A program made the position numbers and the translations under genes. From contig CP141138.1 in the NCBI GenBank assembly GCA_035236585.1, positions 29,523,437 to 29,587,436 of the forward strand: 64,000 bases of DNA. The letters are read 5' to 3'. The stretch's first letter is position 1. Each line of letters opens with the position of its first letter. The notes under the pieces are model-generated. The model ran no database searches. It saw only the letters and a list, made by a program, of their open reading frames with translations, and had not been told where the DNA came from. Source of the DNA: Warburgia ugandensis. Its lineage: Eukaryota; Streptophyta; Magnoliopsida; Canellales; Canellaceae. This document shows positions 22,801 through 35,925 of this stretch, piece after piece.

Positions 22801-25373
22801 AGCTGGAGTTTTGTGTGATCGACAGGTGCCAGTCAAACTAAAAGGAAAATTCTTTTAGATGGCCATAAGTCCGGCCATGGTCTATGGATCAAAGTATGGG
22901 CAGTTAAGGAACATCATGTTCATAGAATGAGCGTCGTAGAAATGAGGATGTTGAGATAGATGTGTGAGACAAAAGATAGAATTAGGAATGAAAACATTAG
23001 AGGAAACTGAGGGGTAGCACCAATAGAGAACAAGATGAGGGAGATTAGACTTAGATGGTTTAGACATGTCCAAAGGAGACTAAAAATGGCACCAGTTAGA
23101 AGGAGTGAAGCAATGCAATACAAGTAGAACGTTCTAAAAGGGCAAGGGGAAGGCCCAAAAAAACTTGGATGGAAGTGGTAAAAAAATATTTAAAAACTTT
23201 GGGACTAAATAAAGCCATGTTACTTAATAAAGAGGAATGGAAGAACAAGATTCATGTTGCCGAATCCTAATTGGGATAAGGGCATGATGATGATTAGATC
23301 AACTTATCAATCCATGTGTTCAAACCATAGCTTTAACCAAAAACAAGCTTACAATTTTACTGCTTTGGTCCACACTATTCAATTTAAAGAATCATCTAAT
23401 CAAATTTGTCCAATTAGTCCACTTTTCTGCTATGACTGCTTCTACTAGAGGATCACTATCTCAAAATTTGGTCCCATAACATGAAGTTTTGATAAAAAGC
23501 ACAGTGAGAGATTTAGTAGCTCGTAGTAAGTATTCACAACCTTACTCTTTTTCCATAAGTAACTCGACATAGAAGATGCACCAAATGGTTCAAGAAAGAA
23601 GCAAAAATATTTTAGGGTCTCATGCCAGGAAGTGCCTAATACTCTAAACAACAATAACGAAATAGGAGAGAGATGGAGAAAGATGAGGAGATTAGAAAAA
23701 GTTACATACAAAATTGGCACACACAGGCATTCCAGTTGGTACAACGAAAGCAACTGGTACATCCAATAAAGTTTGATACACAACCAATACTGAGATGGGT
23801 CTTTTTATACTGATTTCCCAATGGTAGAAAGAGTATTGTCTCTACTATTGGTGTGGTATGTGAGTTATAAATACTTCAAGCCGTTGTAGGTTTGATGTTG
23901 CATAAGCATTCACTGTGTTGTGTCCTTTCCACGAGGCAAGAGGATGCCTTTCTTATAATCAGGATGGGGAATGATGCTCTTTTGTGAATGTTACTCCATC
24001 TAATGAGGTGAGCCCCACAAGTTAAGTGACTAGAGTACATAAGTTTTTCTTTACCTTTTAGTCTTGAGAGTTCCTAATGGACAGCAATAGAGAAGCTGGT
24101 ATTTTGTTCTTCTTCCTTGAGAGAGAAAGAGAAAGGAGGTTTGTATTCTTTGTTGTTGGGCAGATATTAGAAAGAAGAAAGAGGGTTTCTTGTACCTTAG
24201 TGGAGATCCTCAAGCAAATGTTGGCCTGAGAAGATGACATAGTATTTCTTTCTTCATACTGGATTTGGTTCTTTGACATTGTGGCTTTTACCTTTTGATT
24301 CCAGAGAGGTGTCTTCCATCTACTAACAGCTTTTCTTTGTTTCCCCATCCACTAGTAGTAACTATGTTGCCTACCACATTTCTTTTGCTACATAGAATTT
24401 GTTGAAATTCCCAAGTGAATCACATAGAGGTGAAGAGTTGTGAATCTCTGCAACAAAGACATTAATGAAACTAAGTTGAAAAGATTGTTCCTTACTCAAA
24501 CTTCCAGCACAGCTAGTTGGGGATTCTAGAAGTCAGAGCTCTATTGTAAAAGGAGACCATTGTCTTGTATCAGGTTGATGAATCATATAGGGGGAAGCCT
24601 ATGCCCTAAGTTTAGTTGTATCTCCGTCCTTTTCAATATATTTATCATTAAATAAAAAAACGTATTTCTTTCATGATTCTAAACATCTAGAGCATCCTTG
24701 CTAGATTGGCAAGGAGTTGTATAATCCAATTTACGGGATTATGCCCGAGTATCCCATAAACCAGACCCCAAGTTGTGAACTCAGCGTTACAATTAATTTA
24801 CATATCCTATCTATGGATTGATTGGATTATGTGGCACAACATAACATCTCATAAGCTCCTAAAATCAGATTAACTTTTAGTTCTTTTAATTCCTTGCTTA
24901 ATGGGTACTAGCAAAAGAAAGAAAGAAAGAAATCTAACAATATCAGGCAGAGTGACTAAGTTAATACATCCCACAAGTCCCAACTGCAAAAGAGAAATCT
25001 GGAAATGAGGATTGGTACCGGGTAGAAGGGGCCTCAGATTGACCATGGCGTACGATAGCTCCGTGGAGTAAAATACTTCCTTCTGCTGTATTTTATACGG
25101 TCCGAACATGAAAAACTCAGTCCCCATCTGTTAAAATCAGCAACATGCAGTGAGTTTGTAATAAAAGAGGATTTTCCAACTGCTTTTTCTCTTTATCTAT
25201 ACCTTGGAATTACTGTAACCGGAAGCAAAGTTTCTGCGAGAGGGATTGTTAACGAGCGCCTTGCGTCTGTAGTGAAGTATCGGATATTGTAGCAGATGGG
25301 AGGAGGGTTTGCCAACGAGCGCTTTGGGTGTAAGAAACCCTGTTGAAGACAGCACTTGCGGCAGCTTTACCAT
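7714..25373 (-). CDS. FHIT: FHIT-type histidine-triad hydrolase: bis(5'-adenosyl)-triphosphatase / adenylylsulfatase
   Basis: The family cleaves Ap3A to AMP and ADP; plant members also hydrolyse adenosine 5'-phosphosulfate to AMP and sulfate. Coding exons on the minus strand are 25203-25373, 25019-25127, 13974-14120, 8011-8109 and 7714-7830, giving about 214 residues (57 of presequence, 157 of HIT domain; human FHIT is 147). The HIT triad HVHIHIL is at residues 154-160, with His156 the expected nucleophile, preceded by the family hallmark [10 protein letters not shown] and followed by PRKGGDF. HVLVCP at 95-100 contains the other conserved family His. The C-terminus is acidic/basic helical and ends LRVLFS. 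Four introns measure 75 bp, about 10.9 kb, 5.86 kb and 180 bp. All junctions are GT-AG except the acceptor at about 14120, where no AG is present. Codon integrity across every exon argues for a functional or very recently damaged gene. Confidence 0.9.
8011..8109 (-). CDS. FHIT: FHIT exon 4, carrying the HIT catalytic triad
   Basis: Encodes exactly 33 codons from [10 protein letters not shown] through [12 protein letters not shown] to NDEIYDA. The acceptor GCGTTTCAG|GAT and donor GCT|GTAAGAG are both strong; phase 0 at both ends. Confidence 0.95.
8719..8905 (+). mobile_element. Au SINE copy 1 (FHIT intron)
   Basis: tRNA-derived SINE starting GGGAGCCTTGGCGCAATGGTA (box A) with a box-B-like segment about 45 bases later, an internal AATGCAAGG motif, 'GTGGTCTGCCCCTCCCCTGG', and a short T-run at its end. 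It is flanked by a 13-bp direct duplication, ATATAATCAAATT, at 8706-8718 and 8911-8923. It lies antisense to FHIT. Confidence 0.92.
9848..13039 (+). mobile_element. RTE-clade LINE, copy B, near full length
   Basis: A 3.19-kb non-LTR retrotransposon in the FHIT 5.9-kb intron, antisense to the gene. Order: leader with GC-richer repeats (9860-10200), endonuclease region (about 10240-10800), reverse transcriptase with [11 protein letters not shown] (about 11975-12010) and catalytic FADDIVLID (about 12250-12276), then a C-terminal segment to about 12980. It ends in TGATGATGAT, the short 3' microsatellite characteristic of RTE elements. A 14-bp target duplication, TGAAGTCTCTCAAG / TGAAGCCTCTCAAG, sits at 9834-9847 and 13040-13053. 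Several stops and frameshifts (for instance in the endonuclease) show it is no longer coding. Confidence 0.93.
13524..13631 (+). mobile_element. Au SINE copy 2, shortened (FHIT intron)
   Basis: 108 bp of Au SINE that lacks the tRNA box-A head and starts just before box B (AGGTCACAGGTTCAAGGCG); the segment after AATGCAAGG is also shortened. A perfect 15-bp duplication, TATCAATTGTTGATC, lies at 13509-13523 and 13632-13646, so the truncation probably happened at insertion. Confidence 0.9.
13974..14120 (-). CDS. FHIT: FHIT exon 3 (5' boundary uncertain)
   Basis: Encodes 49 residues from [13 protein letters not shown] to ASSLTFAIQ, colinear with plant and animal FHIT. The donor is CAA|GTAAGC, phase 0. 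The preceding exon ends in phase 1, so two bases plus an AG should lie directly before the His codon; the sequence there is an AT-rich stretch with no AG and an in-frame TGA 10-12 bases upstream. A phase-compatible AG inside the exon (14093-14094) would give a shorter exon 13974-14092, dropping ten residues that include the conserved His. Confidence 0.85.
14450..14720 (-). repeat. Dispersed repeat, inverted partner of 16860-16990
   Basis: The segment at 14526-14551 (GGTTCTAGCTCCTCGAAAGC) is the reverse complement of 16903-16928, and similarity continues into the CT-rich flank. Inside is a 30-bp tandem duplication: TGTAATCATAGAA..CTTGTATAC begins at 14558 and again at 14588. The style is that of an LTR or untranslated part of a retroelement; the family is not identified. 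Confidence 0.6.
14721..20035. other. Remainder of FHIT long intron, part 1: no gene seen
   Basis: No exon or host gene is recognised. It holds a 29-bp tandem duplication (16496-16553), the partner repeat at 16860-16990, a small GC-rich pocket (17515-17605), a T-run followed by 13 or so G (17633-17666), and a segment at 19755-19830 related in inverted orientation to 24180-24240. Much of it has the look of old copia-like LTR or internal DNA, but no domain could be read. Confidence 0.5.
16860..16990 (+). repeat. Dispersed repeat, inverted partner of 14450-14720
   Basis: Contains CTAGCTTTCGAGGAGCTAGA followed by a pyrimidine-rich stretch, mirroring the copy near 14.5 kb. CTAGCT..AGCTAG is itself a short palindrome. 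Confidence 0.6.
20051..23292 (+). mobile_element. RTE-clade LINE, copy C, near full length
   Basis: A 3.24-kb non-LTR retrotransposon in the FHIT 10.9-kb intron, antisense to the gene and colinear with copy B. Readable parts: leader (20070-20480), endonuclease region (about 20530-21250, with [19 protein letters not shown]), reverse transcriptase with [15 protein letters not shown] (about 22228-22280) and a mutated FADD box (about 22505-22520), and a C-terminal tail to about 23240. The 3' end is GATGATGATTAG-like. A perfect 15-bp target duplication, ATTAGATCAACTTAT, flanks it at 20036-20050 and 23293-23307. An A-run near 20966-20981 and several stops interrupt the frame. Confidence 0.94.
23308..25018. 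other. Remainder of FHIT long intron, part 2: no gene seen
   Basis: No host exon is recognised. The part at 24180-24240 is the reverse complement, with differences, of 19755-19830 (core CAAGCCAACACTTGCTTGAG), so the two belong to one repeat family on either side of LINE copy C. Open frames here have no recognisable domain. Confidence 0.5.
25019..25127 (-). CDS. FHIT: FHIT exon 2
   Basis: Encodes [14 protein letters not shown] through [13 protein letters not shown] plus the first base of a Gly codon. The GPYKI, EVFY and [11 protein letters not shown] segments are typical of plant FHIT N-termini. It ends in phase 1 at a GT (CCCG|GTACCA), a weak donor. Confidence 0.88.
25203..25373 (-). CDS. 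FHIT: FHIT exon 1: N-terminal targeting-peptide exon (57 codons)
   Basis: An open frame starts at the ATG at 25371-25373, the first in-frame ATG after an upstream stop in AT-rich DNA near 25.54 kb. It encodes 57 residues with no Asp or Glu, rich in Ser, Lys and Arg, beginning [13 protein letters not shown] and ending [12 protein letters not shown]. It joins the next exon in phase 0 across a 75-bp AT-rich intron (AAG|GTATAG ... TTTTAACAG|ATG). The composition is that of an organellar presequence, and RNF|AS fits a mitochondrial R-3 cleavage site. The internal near-repeat KALVGKPS / KALVNNPS comes from a short duplication in the DNA. If this intron were retained, or transcription began later, translation could start at the Met at 25127 and give a protein without the presequence. 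Confidence 0.6.
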
Positions 25374-25560
25374 ACGAGTGCTCTCCCCACCCTTTGATTC
25401 CCGTGGAAAACTATAGCAAGGGAGAAAACTTGCTCTTCCTAAAATGCTACAATGAAATAAATGACTATAATGCCTTGCCCGTTCCGGCCTTGGCCTTGAA
25501 TGGTACGTTCGTATTTTAATTATTTTAATTTAAAATAATGCGAATTAATAAAATTAAGGT
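25374..25560 (-). promoter_or_regulatory. Probable FHIT 5' leader and upstream region
   Basis: Upstream of the FHIT start codon the DNA is GC-richer to about 25500, then sharply AT-rich. No convincing TATA box at a fixed distance was identified. The in-frame reading upstream of the start stays open to about 25.54 kb but contains no ATG. Confidence 0.3.
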
Positions 25561-25675
25561 AAAGTTTAATTAAAAATAAAAAAATTACTAATGAATTTTA
25601 CAAATTCACATTACTATCAATTCATACATATAATATGTTAGTTTATAATTAGTTCTAAATTTTTAACTGATATAG

Positions 25676-25860
25676 AAGGGGGGGTACTGGCGCAATGGTA
25701 GAGATGCATTGTGTGACTTAGAGGTCACAGGTTCAAGACATAGAAACAGCTTCTTGCAAAAAATACAAGGTGAGGCTACGCACTATAGACACTCTATGCT
25801 CTGCCTTTTCTCCAGACCCATACATAAGCAGGAGCTTCATGCACTGAGCTACCCTTTTTT
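25676..25860 (+). mobile_element. Au SINE copy 3
   Basis: Box A (GGCGCAATGGTAGAG) and box B (GGTCACAGGTTCAAG) are intact; the body is more diverged than copies 1 and 4. It ends in a T-run at 25860. I saw no clear target duplication, suggesting an older insertion. It sits just upstream of FHIT. Confidence 0.88.
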
Positions 25861-28800
25861 ATGAAAACATTAACAATTAAAAGCAAGCAACTTGAAATAT
25901 TTATTTCATCGGAATCCAAGTAAAATTTTCTTAAAATTCATAAGAAGTGACACCCTAAAAGTTCTCTTAAAAGCAATAATCCATGAAATACAAATTTAGA
26001 TGATCCAACATGTTCATCTAACTTTATTGTTATGGATATTTTCTAATGAAAAATCACTTAGGTTGCCAAATTTTTTGAAGAAATTAGATCAGTAATTATA
26101 GGCATTGCTTTGTAAAGTTCTAACCATCCATTCATTACAATGAAATGGAAAATCCTTTAGAGGGTAAAATCATTCAAACAATTTGCTTCTTAAATTATTA
26201 AACATCCAAAGCAAGAGCAAATAGATGAATAGGTCAGATTATCTAAGGATAGGACCCCTTAGATAAAAATGAGTGCTTCAATTGGAGTGCATACAACAAT
26301 TTGTGCATTTCTTGCAGGAATCTAGCATCAAAGAGACAACCTACTTTGTTTTTGTGCTTTTCAACTGCTTTTGATGAGTGTGACATTTATATGCATTACT
26401 TTCCATAGTCTGTGGTGTTCCCTTTTACATGACACACCCTACTTATGCCTAATCAGACCTGTCCATGAGAATACTTCAACTTTGGATGACTAAAAATAAA
26501 AGACAACAAAGGCTAAATAAGCCTAGAATAAAAAAAGATGTGCTTTAGACCATAGTACATAGATGATGGGAAACATTAGTCAAATAATGGTCCATATTCA
26601 TTGAGTAAGAAGCAAAGTTTCTAAAGCTAAAACCATCCAAACATCTTAACTTTTCACATTCAAGATATTTGAAGCCAAAAAAATTAGATGATGGGTAAAC
26701 ATAGGTGAGGCCCATTATGCAAAAGTGATTGCACTACAATAAGGTGTTGTAGTTTGATGCATCATGCTATCATTCTTTTATATATTTTACAAGTTCAAGG
26801 GTACATATTGCAAGCCTTGCCTTATTGCACTAAACACCACTCGGCAAACTGGGGGCGGGGGGTTCAACTAGAACAAGAACAAAACGCAATGAAGTAGCGA
26901 AGGAATTCTCGGGCCACCTTGAGAATAGGGATTCCTAAAGGGAAGGCAAGTACAATTACATCCTCTCTTCTAAAGTGGGGTTCCATCATCCCTTGCCTAG
27001 AGACCTATATAGGTATTTCATTTCTAGCAATGGAACCTAGGGTGGCTTCCATTTCTCAACTTTTCATAAACACTTGCTCAAGCAACTTGACTGGTTATTC
27101 TCCTATCTTTAGCTTTAGAAAGTGTTTGTCACATTGGCATTAATTGCAAAGCAAAAGGGGAAAGACTCTGAGTTATTAGCCAAAAGGAATTCATCCCCTA
27201 CAAGGGAGACAGACAGCTTTGGTGTGCTCTAATAAAAGCTTAAGCCAATCGTCAAGGTTGATTTTTCATTAATGATGAAGCATTAACAAAGACAAGGAAA
27301 GCTCACATCCCACAAGCTTAAGCCTAACAATAACTACTAATAAGAATGAAAATAAATCAACACAAAGAAGGATAGCTTTTATTACCATTTTGTCCTTACT
27401 TTGTTGTACCTGGCAAAATGATTTTTTGGGACAATCTCCAAATAAAACTTGGTATGACTAATATTTGACTAGAATATGATGAAATTTGAGTCAAACAATA
27501 TTTGATCTAATGTTGTACCATTTTTTTGAACCATATGGCATATACCAAAATATTCCTAATATTGTATTGACAACACTGATGCCATTTTTATTATATGGTG
27601 GGCATTATTTTTACTAAGAAAATTGTAGCAGGAAAAATTACAAGTCACTTTCTTTTAATGAAAGATTTCAATTAGATTTAGAAATTAGGATTTGTGATAA
27701 CAAAAAGGATTCATATCTGAACTGATTGGAACTCGTTGATCTTATGTCTATAGATATCCATTAAAAAAGGTAATTTTGAAAATATAAAACAAACTGAAGT
27801 ATTGTAAGATATGAAACCTTCATTTTCATTTTTCAACTTCCCTCCTCTTCTCCAAACTGTTACCACACCCAACGGTCACTGTCTCTCTGCACAAGTCCAC
27901 CATTTTGCCTCTCTCTCTCTCATTACTTCTACAAATCTAGCAAACACTTAAAGCTAATGGTTGGTTGATTCTTCAAAACCTATTCACCGCATTGTATGAA
28001 GACTAAAAGAGGCATGAGTGAAGAACTTCAAGGAATGATTTGAGATCTAGTATCAAATGATCTACATATGTGTTAAATCATGTCTTTCATTTATTGGGTT
28101 CTATTTTTTCCTTGAATATGAGGCATATGGCTCTCTTGTTTATTCTGTTGTGATTGTGATGGTCCTAAAATCATTATTTCTGCATTAGTTTTTGAGCTTT
28201 CATAGATCATTTCCCCATTCATGGTGATTAAATAATCTTAAAAATGGCCTTCATTTGGTAGTAATAGTAGATCCCTCTAATTAGTGTTTGGCATCTTGTC
28301 AATCATTGGGTAGCTAGTCATTTCATTGTCACCAAAAAATTAGATTGTTTCTTAGATTGAGACTAGCATGAGCATCTAGGCAAGTGATCTGTGTGAATTT
28401 AGTTTATTAGATTGGCTCACATGCACTTTGGATGGGATTTGGGAGTTTAGTAGCTCTGACTATTTCTTCTTCTTCTTCTTTTTTGTCTAACAACTTCTAT
28501 TTAGAAAGATACTTAGTCCAATGCTTGAATTGTCACTTCTTCACTTTTTTCAAAAGGAAAACTACTTAGATTCTTAGGTAGGAAAGGTGGTGGTCCTAAA
28601 TAAAAAAAATTTTCCCTAACATTCTAATAGATGAATCATGCAATATTTCTAAAGTTCATGGCTTCCCAATTTTTTATATATTATATAGATAAGCTCTACA
28701 ATTCTATTTCTACGTATAACTATGAGGACCTATTATTCATCTTTGTTGATTTGATCATCTTATTTCAAGCATGTAGATATTGAGCAGATACTTTTGGAAG

Positions 28801-29380
28801 CACAAACTTGATGCTTATACCCTAAGAAGGCCTCTCTGGATGGTGTAAGTTAAGATCTCTTCAGATGCCATCAAGCTAGCTATTGGTGGGACGTCAACTT
28901 ATTCTTGTTTGGCTGTCAATAGCAATTGATAGTGTAAGTTAAGATCTCTTCGAATGCTATCATGCTAATTATTGGTGGGACATAAAGTTATTCTTGTTAA
29001 TTTTTATTTTGTCAATAGGATATTAATGCTATTTTAGTATTCATGAACAAGATAGAACTAATATTAGGTAATTCCTAACTTGCTTTGTTTGTCTTTGAAA
29101 ATATTTATATATTAAGTTGATTATAATTACACATTGAAAACATTGGTAGAAGGACAATTAAGGTGATGTTCTTTTTTTATTTTCCTCTTTTCTTTAGCTA
29201 AGACTGGTGAGGCAAGAAATCTTCCATTAAGATTTAATGTCTAAAAAGAATAGATATTTAGAAAAGAAACAATGCAAATTGCTATATCTTTTTCCAATAA
29301 CCATTTAGTAGTCTTAAGGCATACATAGCTTCTCCTCACTACCATTTTGTATTTGTCATTCATATATATTCCAATTCAAA
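25861..29380. other. Gene-free AT-rich stretch
   Basis: No gene or mobile-element domain is recognised. A G/C-rich homopolymer-like run lies at about 26852-26861, and an 89-bp tandem duplication at 28843-29020 is listed separately. The longest frame (74 codons at 26919) has no recognisable feature. Confidence 0.5.
28843..29020. repeat. Two-copy tandem duplication, period ~89 bp
   Basis: GTGTAAGTTAAGATCTCTT starts at 28843 and again at 28932, each followed by a similar segment ending near 'TTATTCTTGTT'. The copies differ by point changes and small indels. Confidence 0.85.
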
Positions 29381-29562
29381 GAAGGGGAGCCTTGGCGCAA
29401 TGGTAAAAGTTGTTATCATGTGACTTTGAGGTCACGGGTTAAAGGCGTGGAATCAACCTCTTGCAAAAATGCAAGGCAAGGATCCCTACTTTAGGCCATT
29501 GTGGCCCGCCCCTTCCCTGGACCCCACATAGGCGGGAGCTTAGTGCAGGGGACTGCCCCTTT
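29381..29562 (+). mobile_element. Au SINE copy 4, youngest-looking
   Basis: A complete 182-bp copy from GGGGAGCCTTGGCGCAATGG to the terminal T-run, with box B (GGTCACGGGTT). A perfect 18-bp target duplication, TATATATTCCAATTCAAA, lies at 29363-29380 and 29563-29580. The intact flanks suggest this is the most recent of the four insertions. Confidence 0.94.
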
Positions 29563-29580
29563 TATATATTCCAATTCAAA

Positions 29581-32502
<2,922 letters not shown>

Positions 32503-35500
32503 TTTTAAGCTTCGTAGTCCACTTAAGAAATTACTTATATAACTAGTTTCTCGAGTTTTTCTTACACTTTGGGGTTGCAATATTACATTTTAGATTAGTA
32601 GAAGTTAGATACATTTGTATAGAAATGTGACACGAAGAAGGCGTGTGAAGATGTGTTTGGTGAAGAGGATCCTATTTTTAGTGTGAGAGTTCTTTGGTCA
32701 ATGGAAACATGAAAATTTAGCTTTAGAAAACCATCATTTTTCATGGAAGTAAATCATATAAAGGGTTATATGATTTGTTCCATGGTTAAGAAGCTCCATA
32801 ATCATCATATTGAAGTATATAAAATAAATTTTGTCTATGTACTTTATTTTGATTCATGTGATGAGTGGTACTCTAGATGAATGTGTAGGCACATTTATAA
32901 TGTGGAATACATTACTCTTGGAAGTATTAAGTTTGAAGATAAGACCAAACTTATAAGAAGTGAGCATACAGATCTTCTAATAAAATTACAAATCCAATTG
33001 ATAGAGTGATTAGAGCAGGGATACCCATAAAACTTGCTGCTATCATACTATTAAAGGTAATTGTAATTGTTAGTGGGTCCAACTTAAACACAAGAGACTA
33101 TGATCATTTTACAAAAGTTATGGTCTTCACTTGGAATCCTAAGATATCAAGGCGACAGATAAGGAATTGTTTGTGTTATCCAGACAATCGTAAAATGCCA
33201 TAGTAGAAACTATTGATGGGTCATAGATGGTGACATGCTACAACAAAAGCCATTATAGCAACAAGGATAAGGTCTTAAAAGTTCATTTATAAATTATTTA
33301 GTGCAAATAAGGATCTTGATAGAATGGACAATACCATCATTATTGAAAACCTTGACATGATGGATATGTAGAACTGACAATGGATGTATTTGATTTATTG
33401 TGTGCATGGTTGTTTACCACTATTTAAATTTGAGTGTAGATGGCAAAATCATTCAAACCCCTTCTTAAGCTCCTCAAAGATAACAGTTTGATTTGATTCA
33501 ATTATGAGGACTAGTTTTGCAAATCTAAGCAAGTCCTAGTTTCACAAAAGATGTACCATGTCCTTAATGGAAAATCCTTAAATACTCTAGGATGATGGTA
33601 CAAAGGAAGAGTATGTTAGGTATTTGAAATGAAATGAAGACAATGATAGAACCAAGTGCTACATTGTGCGCTCCATGACATATGCCTTGAAGAAGTGGTG
33701 CATTGAAATGATTGATGTAGAATGTCAAATAAATGTCAGGTGAATATCTTTCAATTGCTAGGTTAAATGCAATAAGGAACTTTATGTCTTCACATATAAA
33801 AGAAGTTGGCAATGTCAAAGGTCACGTGGATCAAACTAATTAGCTACACTACTGAAATGGTTCAATATAAAGTTGAGATTGATCCAAGACAAATTGATAT
33901 GACCTTGACCTCCTTATGTAGTTTTTCAACTTCATCATGAACTATAACATGAATAAGATACAAAGTGTAGATATTTTTAGGTGCTTACAAGAATTAAAAT
34001 GGTTTTATTATCTTACCCTAGGTTAAAATTTGTGATCTTATTAAAGGTGTTTTATGGTATTCATGTGTTTCTTTTAACTTGCATTTGGCCTCTACCTTTT
34101 GGAAAAAACTAAGACCATGCTTAATTTAATCTCTTGTCTCTTCTTCTAAGACCATGCTCAAAAGAAAATTCTTCTCATAAGAAATGATACAAGATGATTC
34201 TTTCTTCCTTGAACTTTTTAACAAGAAAACAAAAGAAGAAGATTGAAAATCAACTTGTCTTCTAGTATATGAGAGTTTTCACATACATTATACTAGACTC
34301 CCCATTAGAAGTTCTTTTCTTTTAGTGTACATCTTTCAAAGGAGAAGTCATGGAAATAGAATTTCCTTTGGCACTTTACTTTGATAATTGTTAATTCAAG
34401 TAAAACACAGAAATTTGGAGCAGCTTCAACTTTCATAAAACAACACGCTAGCTTGAATCCTAGAGTCTTCCATTTAACCCATAGGATACTTGCAGTTTCA
34501 TCATTGGATTGTAACTTTCAAAAGAGTGGGAAAAATAAAGGAAAGACAAAGTTATTGAAATTAAAAAAATATCATATAAAAAATAGGATTGGAAACAAGT
34601 ATTCTCTTTTAGGGCTAGAAATCTTTCTTTTTAGGAGAGGGTTAGAAATTCCACTAATCCCCTCTCTTGTATTGCAAAAGAACAATCCTATGACCAATTT
34701 AGTAAGAAATATGGAAATTTCAATAAATCCCCTCTAGAAATTTCACTTGAGAGGAGTTCTAATTAAGAAATATATTTACTCTCTAAATGCAAGAAAAATG
34801 AATGGAAATAAAAATGGAAAAGAGAATTTTTTTCTTCAAGGTTTAGAATTGGACTCCCATGATAGAAATTTCCCCATTCCCCATGGAATTTAATTCTTGT
34901 TCCCAATATAGTTTAGGAACTAGAATTATTTCTTTGGTGAAATCCAAAAATTCTACTATAATTCTCCCAAATTAAGTTTCTTTTCCCTAATTATATGTAA
35001 GAAAATAATGCAAGAGAGATATGATGCAAGCAAATATGCCTAGAATGATCTAAACTTGATTCTTTCTTTCTTTTTCTCTCCATATTTCTCTTTTTCAATA
35101 TTTAGAATGATGTAATGGGCCTCTTATTTATAGAGGTCATGGGTGGAAAAGTCAATAATTCCAATCATATCAATGATATCATGGACAAAAACCACAATTT
35201 TCATGATTGTATTATCCAAAGGCTTTGGACTTCACTATCATGTGATTTTATTCCCTAGTCACCACACAATGAAGGAAACTCCCACAATTGTAAGTCTAAA
35301 ATCATTTTCTCTACTTATTCTTGATGTCTAGGTAGTTCTCTTTCTATAAACACTGGTGAGAAAGTGATTGACATTCTAGATTTGGTAAAGAATGAAGGGT
35401 TCAAATCTTTCTTGGAGGGAATTTATGATCATATGGTTTTGGGGTCCAAGACTTCACAATCCCTTGAAAACGTTAGTTTGGTGATTTTGAAGATAAACAT

Positions 35501-35925
35501 TGTGATTTTGAAGCTTTTTTGAAAACTTTTTAAAATTTTCTCTCTTGATTGTGTTACATCTATTTTTTTATTTGAGACAAAGTTCGAGATCTCAAAAATT
35601 GTTTAAATAGATCAAAATATGGTACCAACAGTTTGCTCTTCCTCAATCAAAAAATCATAGAGTTTAAATGTACAAAGGATTATATAGCCTAATTTTCATA
35701 ACTAATGATTTTTGAGTCCCTGGATGAATGCGGCTAGAATAGGTAATTTGAAAATATTAGAAGAAATTATTTTGGATCAATGAAGCTTTGATTTTTTGAA
35801 GTGTTGGAGGTATAGTATCCACAAGTTTTGATAAAAATTGATGGTTGAATAAGCAAGATCTACATAGGGAATTAATTATTGGTTGATGGATCCAAAAATA
35901 AGATTAGAAAAGGATGAGTTGTTGA
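32503..35925. other. Gene-free stretch, possibly decayed transposon-related sequence
   Basis: No gene is supported. A plus-strand open part at 32900-33200 has a faint transposase-like flavour that I could not confirm. A 118-codon frame at 34381-34737 has no recognisable domain, signal or membrane segment. The rest is AT-rich and without structure that I can name. Confidence 0.45.

Noticed and set aside
32900-33200. Possible MULE/FAR1-type transposase fragment
   Set aside because: A faint resemblance of one short stretch only; no catalytic or zinc-finger motif and no terminal repeats seen.
34381-34737. 118-codon open frame as a host gene
   Set aside because: No recognisable domain, splice context, or coding-like composition; similar lengths occur by chance in AT-rich DNA of this size.
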